NCBI GenBank assembly: GCA_034440615.1
Contig: JAOTOM010003934.1
Span: forward strand, 48,501-112,500
Length of the DNA stretch: 64,000 nucleotides
Direction of reading: 5' to 3'
Source of the DNA: Ashinkailepas kermadecensis
Taxonomy: Eukaryota > Arthropoda > Thecostraca > Neolepadidae
In this document: piece after piece, positions 45,186-55,680 of the stretch
Numbering within the stretch: position 1 is the first letter of the stretch
Layout of the letters: each line of letters opens with the position of its first letter
Program-made: the position numbers and the translations under genes
Notes under the pieces: generated by a model
The model's input: only the letters and a program-made list of their open reading frames with translations
Database searches by the model: none
Told to the model about the DNA's origin: nothing

Positions 45186-45254
45186 GGGTTTGAACTTGAG
45201 CCTCCGGCATGCAAACAAATGATTCTACCCATGCGCCATCCGGAACGGATGGCG
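45186..45254 (-). repeat. tRNA-like sequence
   Basis: On the minus strand box A TGGCGCATGGG (45238-45228) and a decayed box B AGTTCAAACCC (45196-45186) at normal spacing. The start overlaps a perfect 9-bp hairpin with loop GAA (45234-45254). Confidence 0.45.
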
Positions 45255-45957
45255 AACGCCAGATGAGTTGCGGCGAATAAAGATTAGGTGCCCGAGCTCG
45301 GGAATGTCGCAGCGATCACCTCCCTTTGTACAGAGATTGAGAGCTCTTCAGGAGAAATATTACGATGAAAGTTGGTGTGAATTTAGAAATGAAAAGAGCA
45401 GCTGTGTTTCTGAATCTCTCCTTAATATCTTGGTTTCGAGTAAGAAAATGATAACCTGAAATGCCATATAACGTCGTAAATCGCTGTTGTCACGCGGAAA
45501 TGCCATCCAACACCTCTTTCTTTGAAGAAAGATCCATGAAGAACTTGAGATGTAGGTTGTTGAAAGCAAAGTTAAAAGAGCGCATGTGATTCTGAGTGGA
45601 GAAATTAGAACGCGGAACGCTGAAATAGAGAGGTTACAACGATTTCAAAAGTGTAACGATGGGTTAAGACCCAGCCTGTTCGGGCCGCTCATGTGACGAT
45701 GGAGCCAGGCCCAGCCTGTTCGGCCCGCTCATGTGTGACGATGTGTGGCGCGATGTGTGGTGTGACGTGTGGCCGCGATGCATGAATATGGAGCCAGGCC
45801 CAGCCTGTTCGGGTTGCTCAGCTGAACGCTTGCACCATACGAGTATATACTTGACATATGCACTTGCTCATGGTACGCCATCGCACGTAATAACGCATTT
45901 GACGACTTGTGCGTCGTGTTTATTGTACCTCGGACTATGCCACCATAACGTTGCAGG
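45255..45957. other. Unannotated stretch with local duplications
   Basis: The phrase AGCCAGGCCCAGCCTGTTCGG is present near 45702 and 45792 with a related one near 45669, a short-spaced duplication of a block also seen near 43600. Confidence 0.55.
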
Positions 45958-46143
45958 GGTGTGGGTGGCCGAATGGTCAGAGCGTTGAACTTTGGATCCC
46001 AGGGGCCCGGGTTCTACACTCGCACCATTCGGAACACTTTCCAATCCCGCGGCGCACCGGTGAAACAATGTGGGCGGCGCCGCTGGCCGTGATCGTGCAT
46101 AAAGTGCGTCGCCAACCACCCGATACACAAGGAGAAACACAAC
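45958..46143 (+). mobile_element. tRNA-derived SINE, copy A
   Basis: Plus-strand relative of 37525-37705. Box A TGGCCGAATGG (45966-45976), box B-like GGTTCTACACT (46010-46020), then the shared body with TTTCCAATCCCGCGGC, CACCGGTGAAACAATGTGGG and GTGATCGTGCATAAAGTGCG. Ends in an A-rich segment. The two copies differ by scattered substitutions. Confidence 0.9.
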
Positions 46144-46649
46144 ATAATGCTGCATGTGTGGTCGGATTATGCAGCTGCGCGCTAATGCCTGCCTTCAATA
46201 TCCGTGTTTTCTGTAATCACGGAAGGACCTACTACGTACTACCATAGGTGTTGCGCTCACACTGAAGGCCGCATCCATTGGCGACTATCATTCGAGCCTA
46301 CCAGACTTCATCTCCCCCACCTCCAGTAGTGGGGGACCGGGGAATGGCCACTTACTGCGGCCATGGCCATGACTAGCGATGTGGGTGGGAATAGGAATGC
46401 CCCTCCCTCAGCTAGCATATCAGAGGAGGCTCCGTGTGAGAGAGATGGATATAGGGTCAGATACAGTTCCATTGGTGATCACGCAAATATGAAAACGATG
46501 GCCGGGTCAGTCAGATGGGCAGGTGAGATCAGACATCATCAACTTGGGGGCAGGGAGAAGGGAGAAGACTGGCGACTAGTCTCTTGATTTATGATTATTA
46601 TTTCGAACATATCTTAACTCTAGCTATAGGCGATTGCAAGGAGGCACGG
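46144..46649. other. Unannotated stretch
   Basis: Nothing recognised. Confidence 0.5.
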
Positions 46650-46833
46650 GGCATGTGCGGATGGAAAGGCGGCGCCCCTCTGAGGACGCTCGAGTGCGGC
46701 TCTTGAATGTTCCAGCCGAAGGCTTTGAGTAAAAAAAGCTTCCCCAGTGTGCATCCATCATGCATTAATCATAGTGACGACCCTCCAGACGAGTGCACCT
46801 CTCCCTCGATAACAATTCCTGGATTGGCCCCGG
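46650..46833 (+). mobile_element. MITE copy, CAGGGGC family
   Basis: The right end AACAATTCCTGGATTGGCCCC (46811-46831) is the inverse of the family terminus; the body has CTCGAGTGCGGC and CCAGACGAGTGCACCTCTC. The left end (GCACGGGGCATGTGCGGATGG) is degraded. Confidence 0.6.
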
Positions 46834-47076
46834 ATCGAAATAGAAATACTCGCTGAAGCATCCCTTCCAGCAGTTCTGCATGCGAAATCGGAGTTCGCAT
46901 CTGCGTTCATGATTTCTCAATCCTGTAGAGGATTTTTGCTAATATCTCATCGAACTGTTCTTCAGCCATGCAGAAGTTTCACCGGTGGACAACTGGGTCG
47001 CTATCGCGCACTTCCTTGACCAGCGTGTGAAATTTCCCACATTCCTCCCCATGCAACAGTATCGAATGTGTCCAGC

Positions 47077-47408
47077 CAGGGGAGGATACAGGGTGGGGGG
47101 TACTGGGGTCATGTACCTCCATGGAATGTGTCGCCTCTCCAGCCGGGAAGAGGTGCTCCTCGGGAAAGGACCTCGAGTGCATCTCTCCCCCGCTCAACGG
47201 GTTTTACAGCCAGAGGAGAGGAATAGGTGCCACTCGGAAGGAAAAGGCTCTCTTTGGTGTGCACAAGTTCACCCCCCCCCCCCCAATCCAGCCAACAGAT
47301 TATCAGCCGAAGGCGGCCGTCCAGGTACTTTCGCAGCGGCTCCCCTCCGATGAAATGGCGTCTCTCCAGACAAGTACCTGTCCCTGACAATTCCTTGATC
47401 GGCCCCTG
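47077..47408 (+). mobile_element. MITE, CAGGGG(C/A)GGAT family, both ends present
   Basis: 332 bp. The left end is CAGGGGAGGATACAGGG; the right end, read inward, is CAGGGGCCGATCAAGGAATTG. The body shares CCTCGAGTGCATCTCTCCC with the other copies. It has no coding capacity. The flanking 8-mers (TGTCCAGC and CAGTGAGC) do not form a clear duplication. Confidence 0.7.
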
Positions 47409-49830
47409 CAGTGAGCCCACCTTAGGTCGGAGGTTTATCAAATACAGCGCTGAAGCTACCAAGGGCTGGTCAAGTGGCGCTTGCGGCATGGCCGTCAACT
47501 CTTGCTGACAGTAGGGAGACTGCTGATTGGCTTAGTGATTTGAACCTGGCCAATGGAATGAAACCAGTGTTGCCAGATCGTTGACGCTGTTGACGGTAAA
47601 AGAGCAACTTCACGGTCAGCGGGTTGTTTATGTGAACGAGAAACACAACACTGGTACGGACTGACATGTCATGGACAAGGGAGTAAAATAAGCCGACCGA
47701 ACGCTTCGAAAAGGCAAATGTGCTATTAGACCTTGTATCACTCGAAATGTGTCGTGCACTGGTTAAATGGAAGGAAACTGAATTAATTGCACCGCATATG
47801 TCTCGTTTGCGTCGTTTATGCACCCATTGAGCACAAGCCGCTGACGGTATGCTGATGGCAGCTCATTGAGGTGGAGCTTATTTGGGTTGACGTCAACGCT
47901 GCCAGCTGCATTGAACAGGCCTTAAGACTAGGAGAAAATGCAAGACACGACAGAGAAAAGCAAATGGTATGACAACGCAATATGGCGTCTATCATATCGC
48001 TTTCCGTTTTTGTGTGATCACGTCTGTATCGGAGATCACGGATAAAACTGAAAAAGGACGTCACGGCGAAAACGGAAAACACACAAGAAGTCCATGTTTT
48101 CCGGTACGATCACGGGTAGTGAAGCCTGAGCTTTAGCCTCGGAACGATAGTCGCCATTCCTGCTCCAGCAGCAGAGTGCAGCAACAGAACTTGACAGCGT
48201 ATTTAGGATAGCGTGGGTGGTCAGTTTAGTGTTAGCATCTTTGTGATCAACTGTGGTTCTTTTTTGTGCTATCACATATAATTCAAATAGCTGTGACAAT
48301 GATCGTGGAGAGCGAAGTTTGTATTAGAACCATAATACATTTGCAAGTATCGGCAATACATTTACTCGCACCATTCGGATATTTGGCGTGTTATTATTAG
48401 GATGCAGGCTTACACTCATGAGAACTATCAAGTTGCCACTGTCCCTGTTGTTTTACAAACTATTGCACACTGCGCAGTGAAACAGCAGTGCAGACGTAAA
48501 ACTGTGCATTTTTTATAGTGACGACTACCCGCCGGCTAGTACTAGAAAATGGAGAAATGCTTTGAGTAATGAGCGTCAGAACCTGGCCAGCTAGACAATT
48601 ATTGTACTTAGTGCTAATTCTTGGAACAAGGAAAAAACACTTTTTTTTCGTTGCGGTTTCGTAGTGCTAGGCGACGATCCTGGCCTACAGTGCATCACAG
48701 CAGTTCTCGAGACATCTGCACACTGCGGTTCAAGCCAACACTGGTGAAAGGCGGACGGGTGTCCGGATAACCTGCAATTCCTCGTCGCCACGAAACTCCT
48801 TTTGCATCAATTGCTACGCACCCGAAGGGGTGAGGGTTAGCTTTCTTCGGCAGAGGATCGGACGCCGGGGAAGTGTGAGGCATGGGAGACAGGCACACAC
48901 CGTACACATGCAAGTTCGGACACGATGCTTATTTGTTGGCAACAAACACACCGAAACACGCATACAGAAACAAATGGCTGCTGATAGGTCCATCGTAAGA
49001 TTGCTTGTTCCCGCCGACGTCAACATGCGGTGTTTCATAGTAGCCGTAGCCCCAGGCAATGCCAAACGTCTGGAATGCATGGCTGCGGCACATGACGTGT
49101 TTTCCCGTGGCTCAGCCCGTATGGCACACGAATGACCTCATAATTCACTGCAGGTACATCGATTTCTCTAACCCCTGCGCCACCCTTCCATTAGTGTCCA
49201 GAGCAGCGCCATGTCAGCCCTCCACATCGGCCACACCGTGGGGTCCGCCTCCTCACTGCAACCTACTTGAGCACATTTAAATGGGTCCTTACATTCAGGC
49301 GATGGCGCAAACCGGGCCAGGGTCTAGTCAGCGAAATACGAAATGCATGGCGTGCCGCCGCGCTCAATGTTCAGTAGTTCCTCGGAATTCATTTTTCGTA
49401 GAGTGGAGGGTAACAGACGCAAACGTCAAAGTCCTTGATGATGTCGAAAACATGTGGCGAGATGACAGCAAAAAGTGCTCACAAAACATAATATTCACCG
49501 ATGAGTGCCTTACCTGCTGTCAAGATTGCAATGCCAGAAGTCGAATATGGTGGAAAAAGTAACAGCTTCTACAGCTTCATGTTGCAAAATATCACGGTTA
49601 TCAATTTAGATTGTGTTGTTTTTCACGTAAATTGTGGAAATCCAAGACACTGATGTCCATTGGAGCTGGAGTGGCCCGGCTGCGATATCTTCTGCGTGCG
49701 TCGGGGCGCCACTGGCATGCATGTTTCATGAGCGTCGCGCCGACCTCGGCACAGTACCGGATATTGCGGTGGACTGTGGGGATGTGTGGTAGCCCGATTC
49801 ATCAGCGGTTATTTTAAGTTGAATCCGTTG

Positions 49831-49832
<2 letters not shown>
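47409..49832. other. Unannotated stretch
   Basis: Several short frames without recognisable domains. No repeat of note. Confidence 0.55.

Positions 49833-49879
<47 letters not shown>
49833..49879. repeat. (GA)n microsatellite
   Basis: About 23 pure GA units. Confidence 0.97.
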
Positions 49880-49881
<2 letters not shown>

Positions 49882-50434
49882 GGGAATTTACCTCACGCAG
49901 AGATCTGAGCACCAGCTGCTAGATTGCTTAACACACTACCACGGGCCATCGCGATGAAAAAACTTCATAGACCCCCAAAGAAGGGATATTTGCGATGCAG
50001 CTCTTTTACGGAATCCTACCTGCTTCAATTAAAGTTTACTTCGAGAGTGCGTCAAGTATTCCGAGTGGCATTTTCTTTCACAAACGAATATGTAATGTGC
50101 ATTGTGGTGTCAGGCAAAGTTCGGGAACAGCACAATATTTTTAGCGGAGTACTGACCATTGCTTTTCAGAAAACGAATAGTCCGACTGATTTTGTATTAT
50201 ATGAATTGACACAATGCGGTAGAGAACATCAATATACTTCTGGGTTTCTCTTTCTGGACACATACATCGAAAACCGGAAGCACTGGTTTCATACTCCGCT
50301 TGTGTGCCGTCTTTATGCTGCGTGGTCGACATGGAATCTGACCTTAACGTAGAGTTCATTTAATTACGAGCATATGCTTGTGCATTTGGTACCAAACTTC
50401 CGGAAATATTCATAAATCCCATACTTATCGGAAG
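49880..50434. other. Unannotated stretch with a 142-codon open frame
   Basis: A plus frame 49924-50352 is open but shows no domain I know; low-complexity is absent. I cannot decide between chance and exon. Confidence 0.3.
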
Positions 50435-50746
50435 TTATTCCATTGTTTTAATTCGATGAACAAATTGCGATAGTGCCCTGCAGGATAACTCCACAATAGC
50501 ATTTACTTCATGTTCCAGGATCAAACATTGATTACTATAGTGGGACATATCTGAATGCACCATGAAAATCCCTCCCGTGTAAACGGAGCAATGTGCATAC
50601 GAGCTTAATTCGTATTGAAATTCCTTTATCCACTTTAATTCCGATCCGTCCACGTTAATCCGGGCCAAATCTTGACCAGTCCAAAATGAGAATCCCAATC
50701 CTTTCTTAAGACCACTTTTACGTACTACATTTTGCACCTCTCCCAA
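50435..50746 (-). CDS. Possible exon or relic of a C-type-lectin-like domain
   Basis: A minus-strand frame of 103 codons. 'GFSFWTGQD...DGSELKWI' resembles the F-W-I-G-x-x-D ... G-x-x-W-x-W segment of C-type lectin domains. 'QCLILEHEVNAIVELSCRAL' followed by 'SQFVHR' resembles the C-terminal C-x(n)-W-x-D-x-x-C-x-x-x-x-x-F-V-C pattern, but with H in place of the last Cys and no W. The match is by eye and partial; the essential cysteine pairing would be incomplete, so if related it may be a relic. No splice sites were confirmed. Confidence 0.18.
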   Translation of the reverse strand: MGEVQNVVRKSGLKKGLGFSFWTGQDLARINVDGSELKWIKEFQYELSSYAHCSVYTGGIFMVHSDMSHYSNQCLILEHEVNAIVELSCRALSQFVHRIKTME

Positions 50747-51282
50747 TCTGAAGGTTACGGGGATAGCTTTTTCGGCATATTACCATTAACAAATGCCCAT
50801 CCGCGTCCTGCTAGTGGTGTGCGTTTACTGCGGTCGTCTGGGAGACGCGAGGGTCCTGAGTTGCGTCTCGGCCATTGGTCCCACCTGAGGGCAGATCAGG
50901 CCAATCGGGCCAGAGGCCAGAGGCCAGAGGTCAGGGGCACCATTCGGCCAATCGTCCACACACCACCACTTCAATCGAATTGTATCCATTGCACCGTTTC
51001 CGTGTTTGACGCCGCCGTTAAGTGCATGTGTCTTAGTCATAAACACCCTGGCATTATTGATAGACACTTCAGCTTTCGAGAGTTTAAATGTCACAGCACA
51101 GCACATCGTACGTCCCCATGCAATACAGCAACACTACAATGCAAATGAAACATGTCGAACTTTTCCTTCTAGGTAGCTGCATTAACTCCTGCTGATTAAA
51201 AGTACTTCATTTCACAACAATGTCTTAAGCAAAAGGGGTCACTTTAACTAGCACAACAGAAATGTGTAGTTTTTGTCCCGGG

Positions 51283-51285
<3 letters not shown>
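50747..51285. other. Unannotated stretch
   Basis: Nothing recognised apart from a short CAGAGGC repeat near 50918-50930. Confidence 0.5.

Positions 51286-51361
<76 letters not shown>
51286..51361. repeat. (GT)n microsatellite
   Basis: About 38 GT units, directly upstream of a LINE remnant. Confidence 0.97.
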
Positions 51362-51362
<1 letters not shown>

Positions 51363-51394
51363 ATGTGTGTGTGAGCGAGTGAGTGAATTTGGGA

Positions 51395-51945
51395 ATCCTA
51401 CCACCGTGTTGGGACGTCGGCTGTTCCGGGACATACCGAGGTTGCTGGTAATGAAGCAGCGGACGCTCTGGCCGAAACGAGTCTCCATTGAAACCCACCA
51501 AAGTCTTTTCATATTCTACTCTGAGATGTGCTTTCGAATATTCACTCTTATGACAGGACCTATCTACAGAAGCGATGGGAGCAGAATCCACACCCTTATC
51601 TACTCTCAATTAATCCTATACTTCGATCTGGGCCAAAAGTAAACCGGGCAAGTCGTCTACATGAGGTAGTTTTAACGCACTTCCGACTAGGTCACACAAA
51701 GATAGCCCATTGCCACTTGATGACAGGTAGTCCAGCTTCCTCATGCAACCATTGTCGCACACCTCAGACCATTGCACATCTTTTGCCGAACTATCCATAA
51801 TGCTTCAACGATAGAGTCCCAATGCAGCGCCACGCCGCCTGGAATCAAATTCAGCTAAGCCTTGCGGCAGTTCTGGGAAGCGATTTTCCAGATGCTTGAA
51901 GTCTTCTTTATACATATTTGAAATTAACTAAACTAACATAGTACC
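51395..51945 (+). pseudogene. LINE ORF2 end with RNase H domain and zinc knuckle (I/Jockey-type)
   Basis: From 51413 the plus strand reads 'VGTSAVPGHTEVAGNEAADA' then 'LAETSLH' and a stop. G-H-x-x-V-x-G-N-E-x-A-D is the end of the RNase H domain found in I-clade-like LINEs. A second frame (51528-51800) reads 'RASRLHEVVLTHFRLGHTKI' and 'CNHCRTPQTIAHLL', the usual R-L-R-x-G-H-T segment and C-x-x-C ... H zinc-knuckle at the C-terminus; the last Cys of the knuckle is changed (N-Y-P instead of x-C-P). 5'-truncated and frameshifted, this is a different LINE type from the CR1-like copies. Confidence 0.85.
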
Positions 51946-53102
51946 TTCGACCGTCTGGGTCTGGCACACACTCGGGCATATTCTGTGCGCGGTTTTCCGC
52001 AGCCCACAAGAGTATATCTCCTGATTTTGCAGTGTCTTGCATTGCAATGTGTACGCATGAATGCTATGTGAAAGAAAGGTGGTTTATATTCCTGAGGTCA
52101 AAGCGACCCACTCACCGGGTCTGAGACTGGGCAAGAGGGAACCCGACGGTTGGAGGTGGCGCTTCGGTTCGACTGAATCGTAGCGTCATCGATAACTGAC
52201 TGGGGGCCCGCCTGCTAACTTGGTGAGATGGCCGCCTCTGAGAATCCACACTCCATTTGCGAGCATTGTTCCGGACGTACATGAGCCGGTTGGTCGTAAA
52301 TGTCCTTTAGATAAGCGTTCCATTAGCATAAATTACTTCTTTGTTTGAATCCGTGACGCAACTGATTTGCTCGGGAAATATTTTCAGTTAGCTTACTTCC
52401 CCGTCGAGCCGACTGGCACTTGACCACGGCTACGAAAAAGAAAAGAAAAGGAGATGATCCGGTATTTTCATTTCCCAAATATATGGTTCGGACACTGTTC
52501 GTGATCAATAACGACGCACTTGCCTCAAGATATGCATTTCGATGCGTGGTTGATTTGACGAACCTTTGCAAATATTCTAAGTATTCGTGCTTGAAAATCG
52601 GAGCGGTATAATGGAATATAGAGGAGTAAAACATGTTGAAAATGCCTCCTTTTCGAACCCTGATCCCGCCCTATCATGTTATTTGTTTTCAAGACACATG
52701 GGTTGATGTCAACAATTCGCTTCCGCGACCTTGCAAGATAATCGAACGGAAGTTTTCTGTTTTCTATTCCAAGAAGGTGTAAGTTAGCAGCACACAGGAG
52801 TTGGTCTAACCTAATCAACAGTGAACAATGCTAATTAATAGTGAACACAACTATTTAATGGTGAATAGGCACGGAGCCGTGGGAAATGTGTAAGAAGTTT
52901 ATAATCTCCGAAACGACTTTAGAGCGCGACGTGAAATTAAATGAAAGGAAATGAAATTACATCGTGAGGAGTGAGATATGAAAAACTGACCGAACATCAC
53001 CAGCATGCTGGATTCACTTAATCTTAGACAGAGTTCCATTACCTCAGTTTTAAAGAAGGGAGCAAGAACAGCCACCAGCGGTCTTGCAGTACCACTCCGC
53101 CA
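51946..53102. other. Unannotated stretch
   Basis: No gene recognised. AATAGTGAACA-type short duplications near 52820-52862. Confidence 0.5.
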
Positions 53103-53831
53103 TTGCATGGTGCTGCGCTTGGCCGTGCTTCCTTTCACCTCTCCTCCACACGTTGCAACAAATTGAAAGACCTGTTCCTGAACCTGCCTAAATTGGAAGG
53201 CCTGTTCCTGAACCTGTCTGAACTGGAAGGCCTGTTCCTGAACCTGTCTGAACTGGAAGGCCTGTTCCTGAACCTGTCTGAATTGGAAGGCCTGTTCCTG
53301 AACCTATCTGAACTGGAAGGCCTGTTCCTGAACCTATCTGAACTGGAAGACCTGTTCCGGAACCTGTCTGAATTGGAAGGCCTGTTCCTGAACCTGCCTA
53401 ATTTGGAAGGCCTGTTCCTGAACCTGTCTGAACTGGAAGGCCTGTTCCTGAACCTGTCTGAATTGGAAGGCCTGTTCCTGAACCTATCTGAACTGGAAGG
53501 CCTGTTCCTGAATCTATCTGAACTGGAAGACCTGTTCCGGAACCTGTCTGAATTGGAAGGCCTGTTCCTGAACCTGCCTAATTTGGAAGGCCTGTTCCTG
53601 AATCTGTCTGAACTGGAAGGCCTGCTCCTGAACCTGTCTGAACTAGAAGGCCTGCTCCTGAACCTGTCTGAACTAGAAGGCCTGTTCCTGAACCTGTCTG
53701 AATTGGAATGCCTGTTCCTGTACCTGTCTGAACTTGGCGAAGACGTGCGGGCCCACGTACGACGAATCAAAAGCAAATTACGTCACCAGCCGTGCCGACA
53801 TCGTTGCGGATCAAGTCGTGCTCAGCAATGA
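53103..53831 (+). CDS. Open frame across the 30-bp array, unknown
   Basis: 242 codons: a unique N-terminal part of about 20 residues, about 19 ten-residue repeats of the form L-E-G-L-F-L-N-L-S-E, and a basic unique C-terminal part of about 31 residues. No known family has this 10-residue unit that I recognise; it is not a standard leucine-rich repeat. Differences between units are both silent (CTG/TTG, CTG/CTA, AAC/AAT) and amino-acid-changing (G to D, L to R, F to L), so there is no clear purifying selection. The minus strand is also open through the array. Most likely a non-coding minisatellite. Confidence 0.2.
   Translation: MHGAALGRASFHLSSTRCNKLKDLFLNLPKLEGLFLNLSELEGLFLNLSELEGLFLNLSELEGLFLNLSELEGLFLNLSELEDLFRNLSELEGLFLNLPNLEGLFLNLSELEGLFLNLSELEGLFLNLSELEGLFLNLSELEDLFRNLSELEGLFLNLPNLEGLFLNLSELEGLLLNLSELEGLLLNLSELEGLFLNLSELECLFLYLSELGEDVRAHVRRIKSKLRHQPCRHRCGSSRAQQ
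53161..53735. repeat. 30-bp minisatellite, about 19 units, with 180-bp higher-order period
   Basis: Unit AACTGGAAGGCCTGTTCCTG plus AACCTGTCTG. Diagnostic variants return every six units: GGAAGACCTGTTCCGG at 53341 and 53521, CCTGCCTA at 53391 and 53571, CTATCTG at 53311/53341 and again 53491/53521. So a 180-bp block was duplicated after the units had diverged. An earlier CCTGCCTA unit at 53181 is seven units away. Confidence 0.95.
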
Positions 53832-55340
53832 CCGCGTCGTCGAGCTGTTGACCTATTGACATTCTCGCCGACTACATAGCCGTGGAAATTGGTCGGCTTT
53901 CGACCGACCTGTCGTCAAGCGAGGCGAAGCCTTTTTCGAAGGGAAATTTCGCCAACAGGAAACCTAACTGAGCATCCGCTCGGCATTGCCCATGGCGGTT
54001 GTCATGACTGTTGCTGTCCAGAACCATGATGAATGCGCAGGCGGAGCACATCGGTGTGGAGGGAGGAAAGGTGGGGCCAAGCACACCGTAGGCTGCAGCT
54101 TGTCTCGAAGCCGGCCACATAGTGCTAAGCGAGATCTATCTCATAAACGTGCATAGCATAAACAGATATACCAACGCAAGTGGCTTGTTTGTTTATGAAG
54201 ACTGGCTTACCTAAAACTGAGGTGACAATGTCTTGTCGGAATAGAATCATGACAGAAATCGTGGCCGATGAAAACGTTACATATTTATGCTGTGCTTGTC
54301 GGGTGGTTGTTTATTTTCAAGACGGCTAAGTAACAACGTCTTCCCTAATGGATACTACATGTATTATTTCTAGAGTCAACACATTAGCTCTCCCACAAAC
54401 GTAGCTCCACTATCATCGAGGTAGGTTGACGCACGAGCACGGTTCGCCTGAACGGTGCTCCTCGTCCCGACACTTCACCGGCAAGTCGGCCAGCAGCGTA
54501 GCGCCTGTTTCCGATAATTCAGCAGCGCGATTGCTTGATTGGCATCTACTGCTGCTCACTCAGGTCTTTGCCTGCTATTCCAAAGTTCAAGGGCGCGGAA
54601 ATCGGCTGCTCCTGGATTTGACAAAAACATTTCTGGTTTGTTCCGCCAAAGATAAATATAATAACTCAAGCTTAGGCTTATGCTTAGTTATAATAGCTTA
54701 GGCTATAGCTTAGGCTTAAGAAGGGTATTCGATCTCATTAACCTTTAAGATTTATGGATGGGGTGACAAGAGCATAATTGAGAAATATCGTTCAGGATAT
54801 ATTTCTTTTTGACTGAATGAACAGTGATAAAGTAACAACAAGCACTTTTGCTACTTAGGAGCTTGATATAGTCACAAAATATTGAGGTTATCTAAACGAG
54901 TTGGGACTTGGAGAATATGCTTTTTTTCGCCGAATACTTATGCTCTAAGCACCAAACCATGAGTAGCTGATTGCACACTAATGGCAAAAGCCGACCTCAT
55001 CTCTGATCAAGTCGAGGAAATTATAAAACACGTTACTTTTCTGCTTAGTTATTCAGCTGTTCATGCTGCTTTGAAACCGAACTATTGCATAGTATTTTAC
55101 GAAACAAAGCGTTATGCGTAGCTTGCGAGAAGGAAGTACACTTTGGAGGAAAAATACCCAGTATTCGATTTAGAGTTGCTATGGTTGGCTATTTAAGAAA
55201 TCAAGAATCAGCACAGCATGAGTAAATGGCATCATAGACCACCGTCATACTTCATCCACTCACTTTAGGGTGATGACGTACATGACAGTGCTTAGCAACG
55301 TACACAATCGCAAAGGTGTTACTTCCTTCCCATTCGGCCT
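53832..55340. other. Unannotated stretch
   Basis: A few AGCTTAGGCTTA-like units at 54668-54720. No gene recognised. Confidence 0.5.
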
Positions 55341-55680
55341 CTCGCTACAAGCATGATGGAAGAGGCAGCCGATGCTTGTCACCGACCCCGGGCGCCAGGT
55401 GACCTCGTGCCGGGGCATGCCCGCGGGACCCGCCAGGTCAGCCATGCCGTGTCGTGTCGAGCGGCGCTATTTTATCCGTCTCCTGGCCGGCTCGCCCCCG
55501 GGGAGTCGTTCCTCTGTCATCGCCACCAGTGCGCCCGGTGCTTGCAGAAGGGGAGGTGGAGCCGGCCGGCCGGTGCCGAGCCGGCTGGCGATGCATGCCG
55601 CCGCCCGGCAGGGACCGGTCGATTCGCTGTGGAGGCGGCTTCGTCCACCAGCTGAGATGAAGTGTGTTGGGTGAAGTGGA
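55341..55680. other. GC-rich, CpG-dense patch
   Basis: Marked rise in G+C and CG content between AT-rich flanks; all frames tend to be open. Possible CpG island or promoter-proximal exon of a gene I cannot identify. Confidence 0.35.

Noticed and set aside
49281..49562. Cys-rich 93-codon frame with 'NIIFTDEC', resembling a Tc1/mariner catalytic block
   Set aside because: Only one short block matches; neither the second Asp region nor inverted termini are visible.
52323..52634. Minus-strand 103-codon frame as an exon
   Set aside because: A polypyrimidine-plus-AG acceptor can be found inside, but no domain or consistent donor supports it.
54668..54720. TTAGGC units resembling telomere repeats
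   Set aside because: Only three or four scattered copies with irregular spacing.
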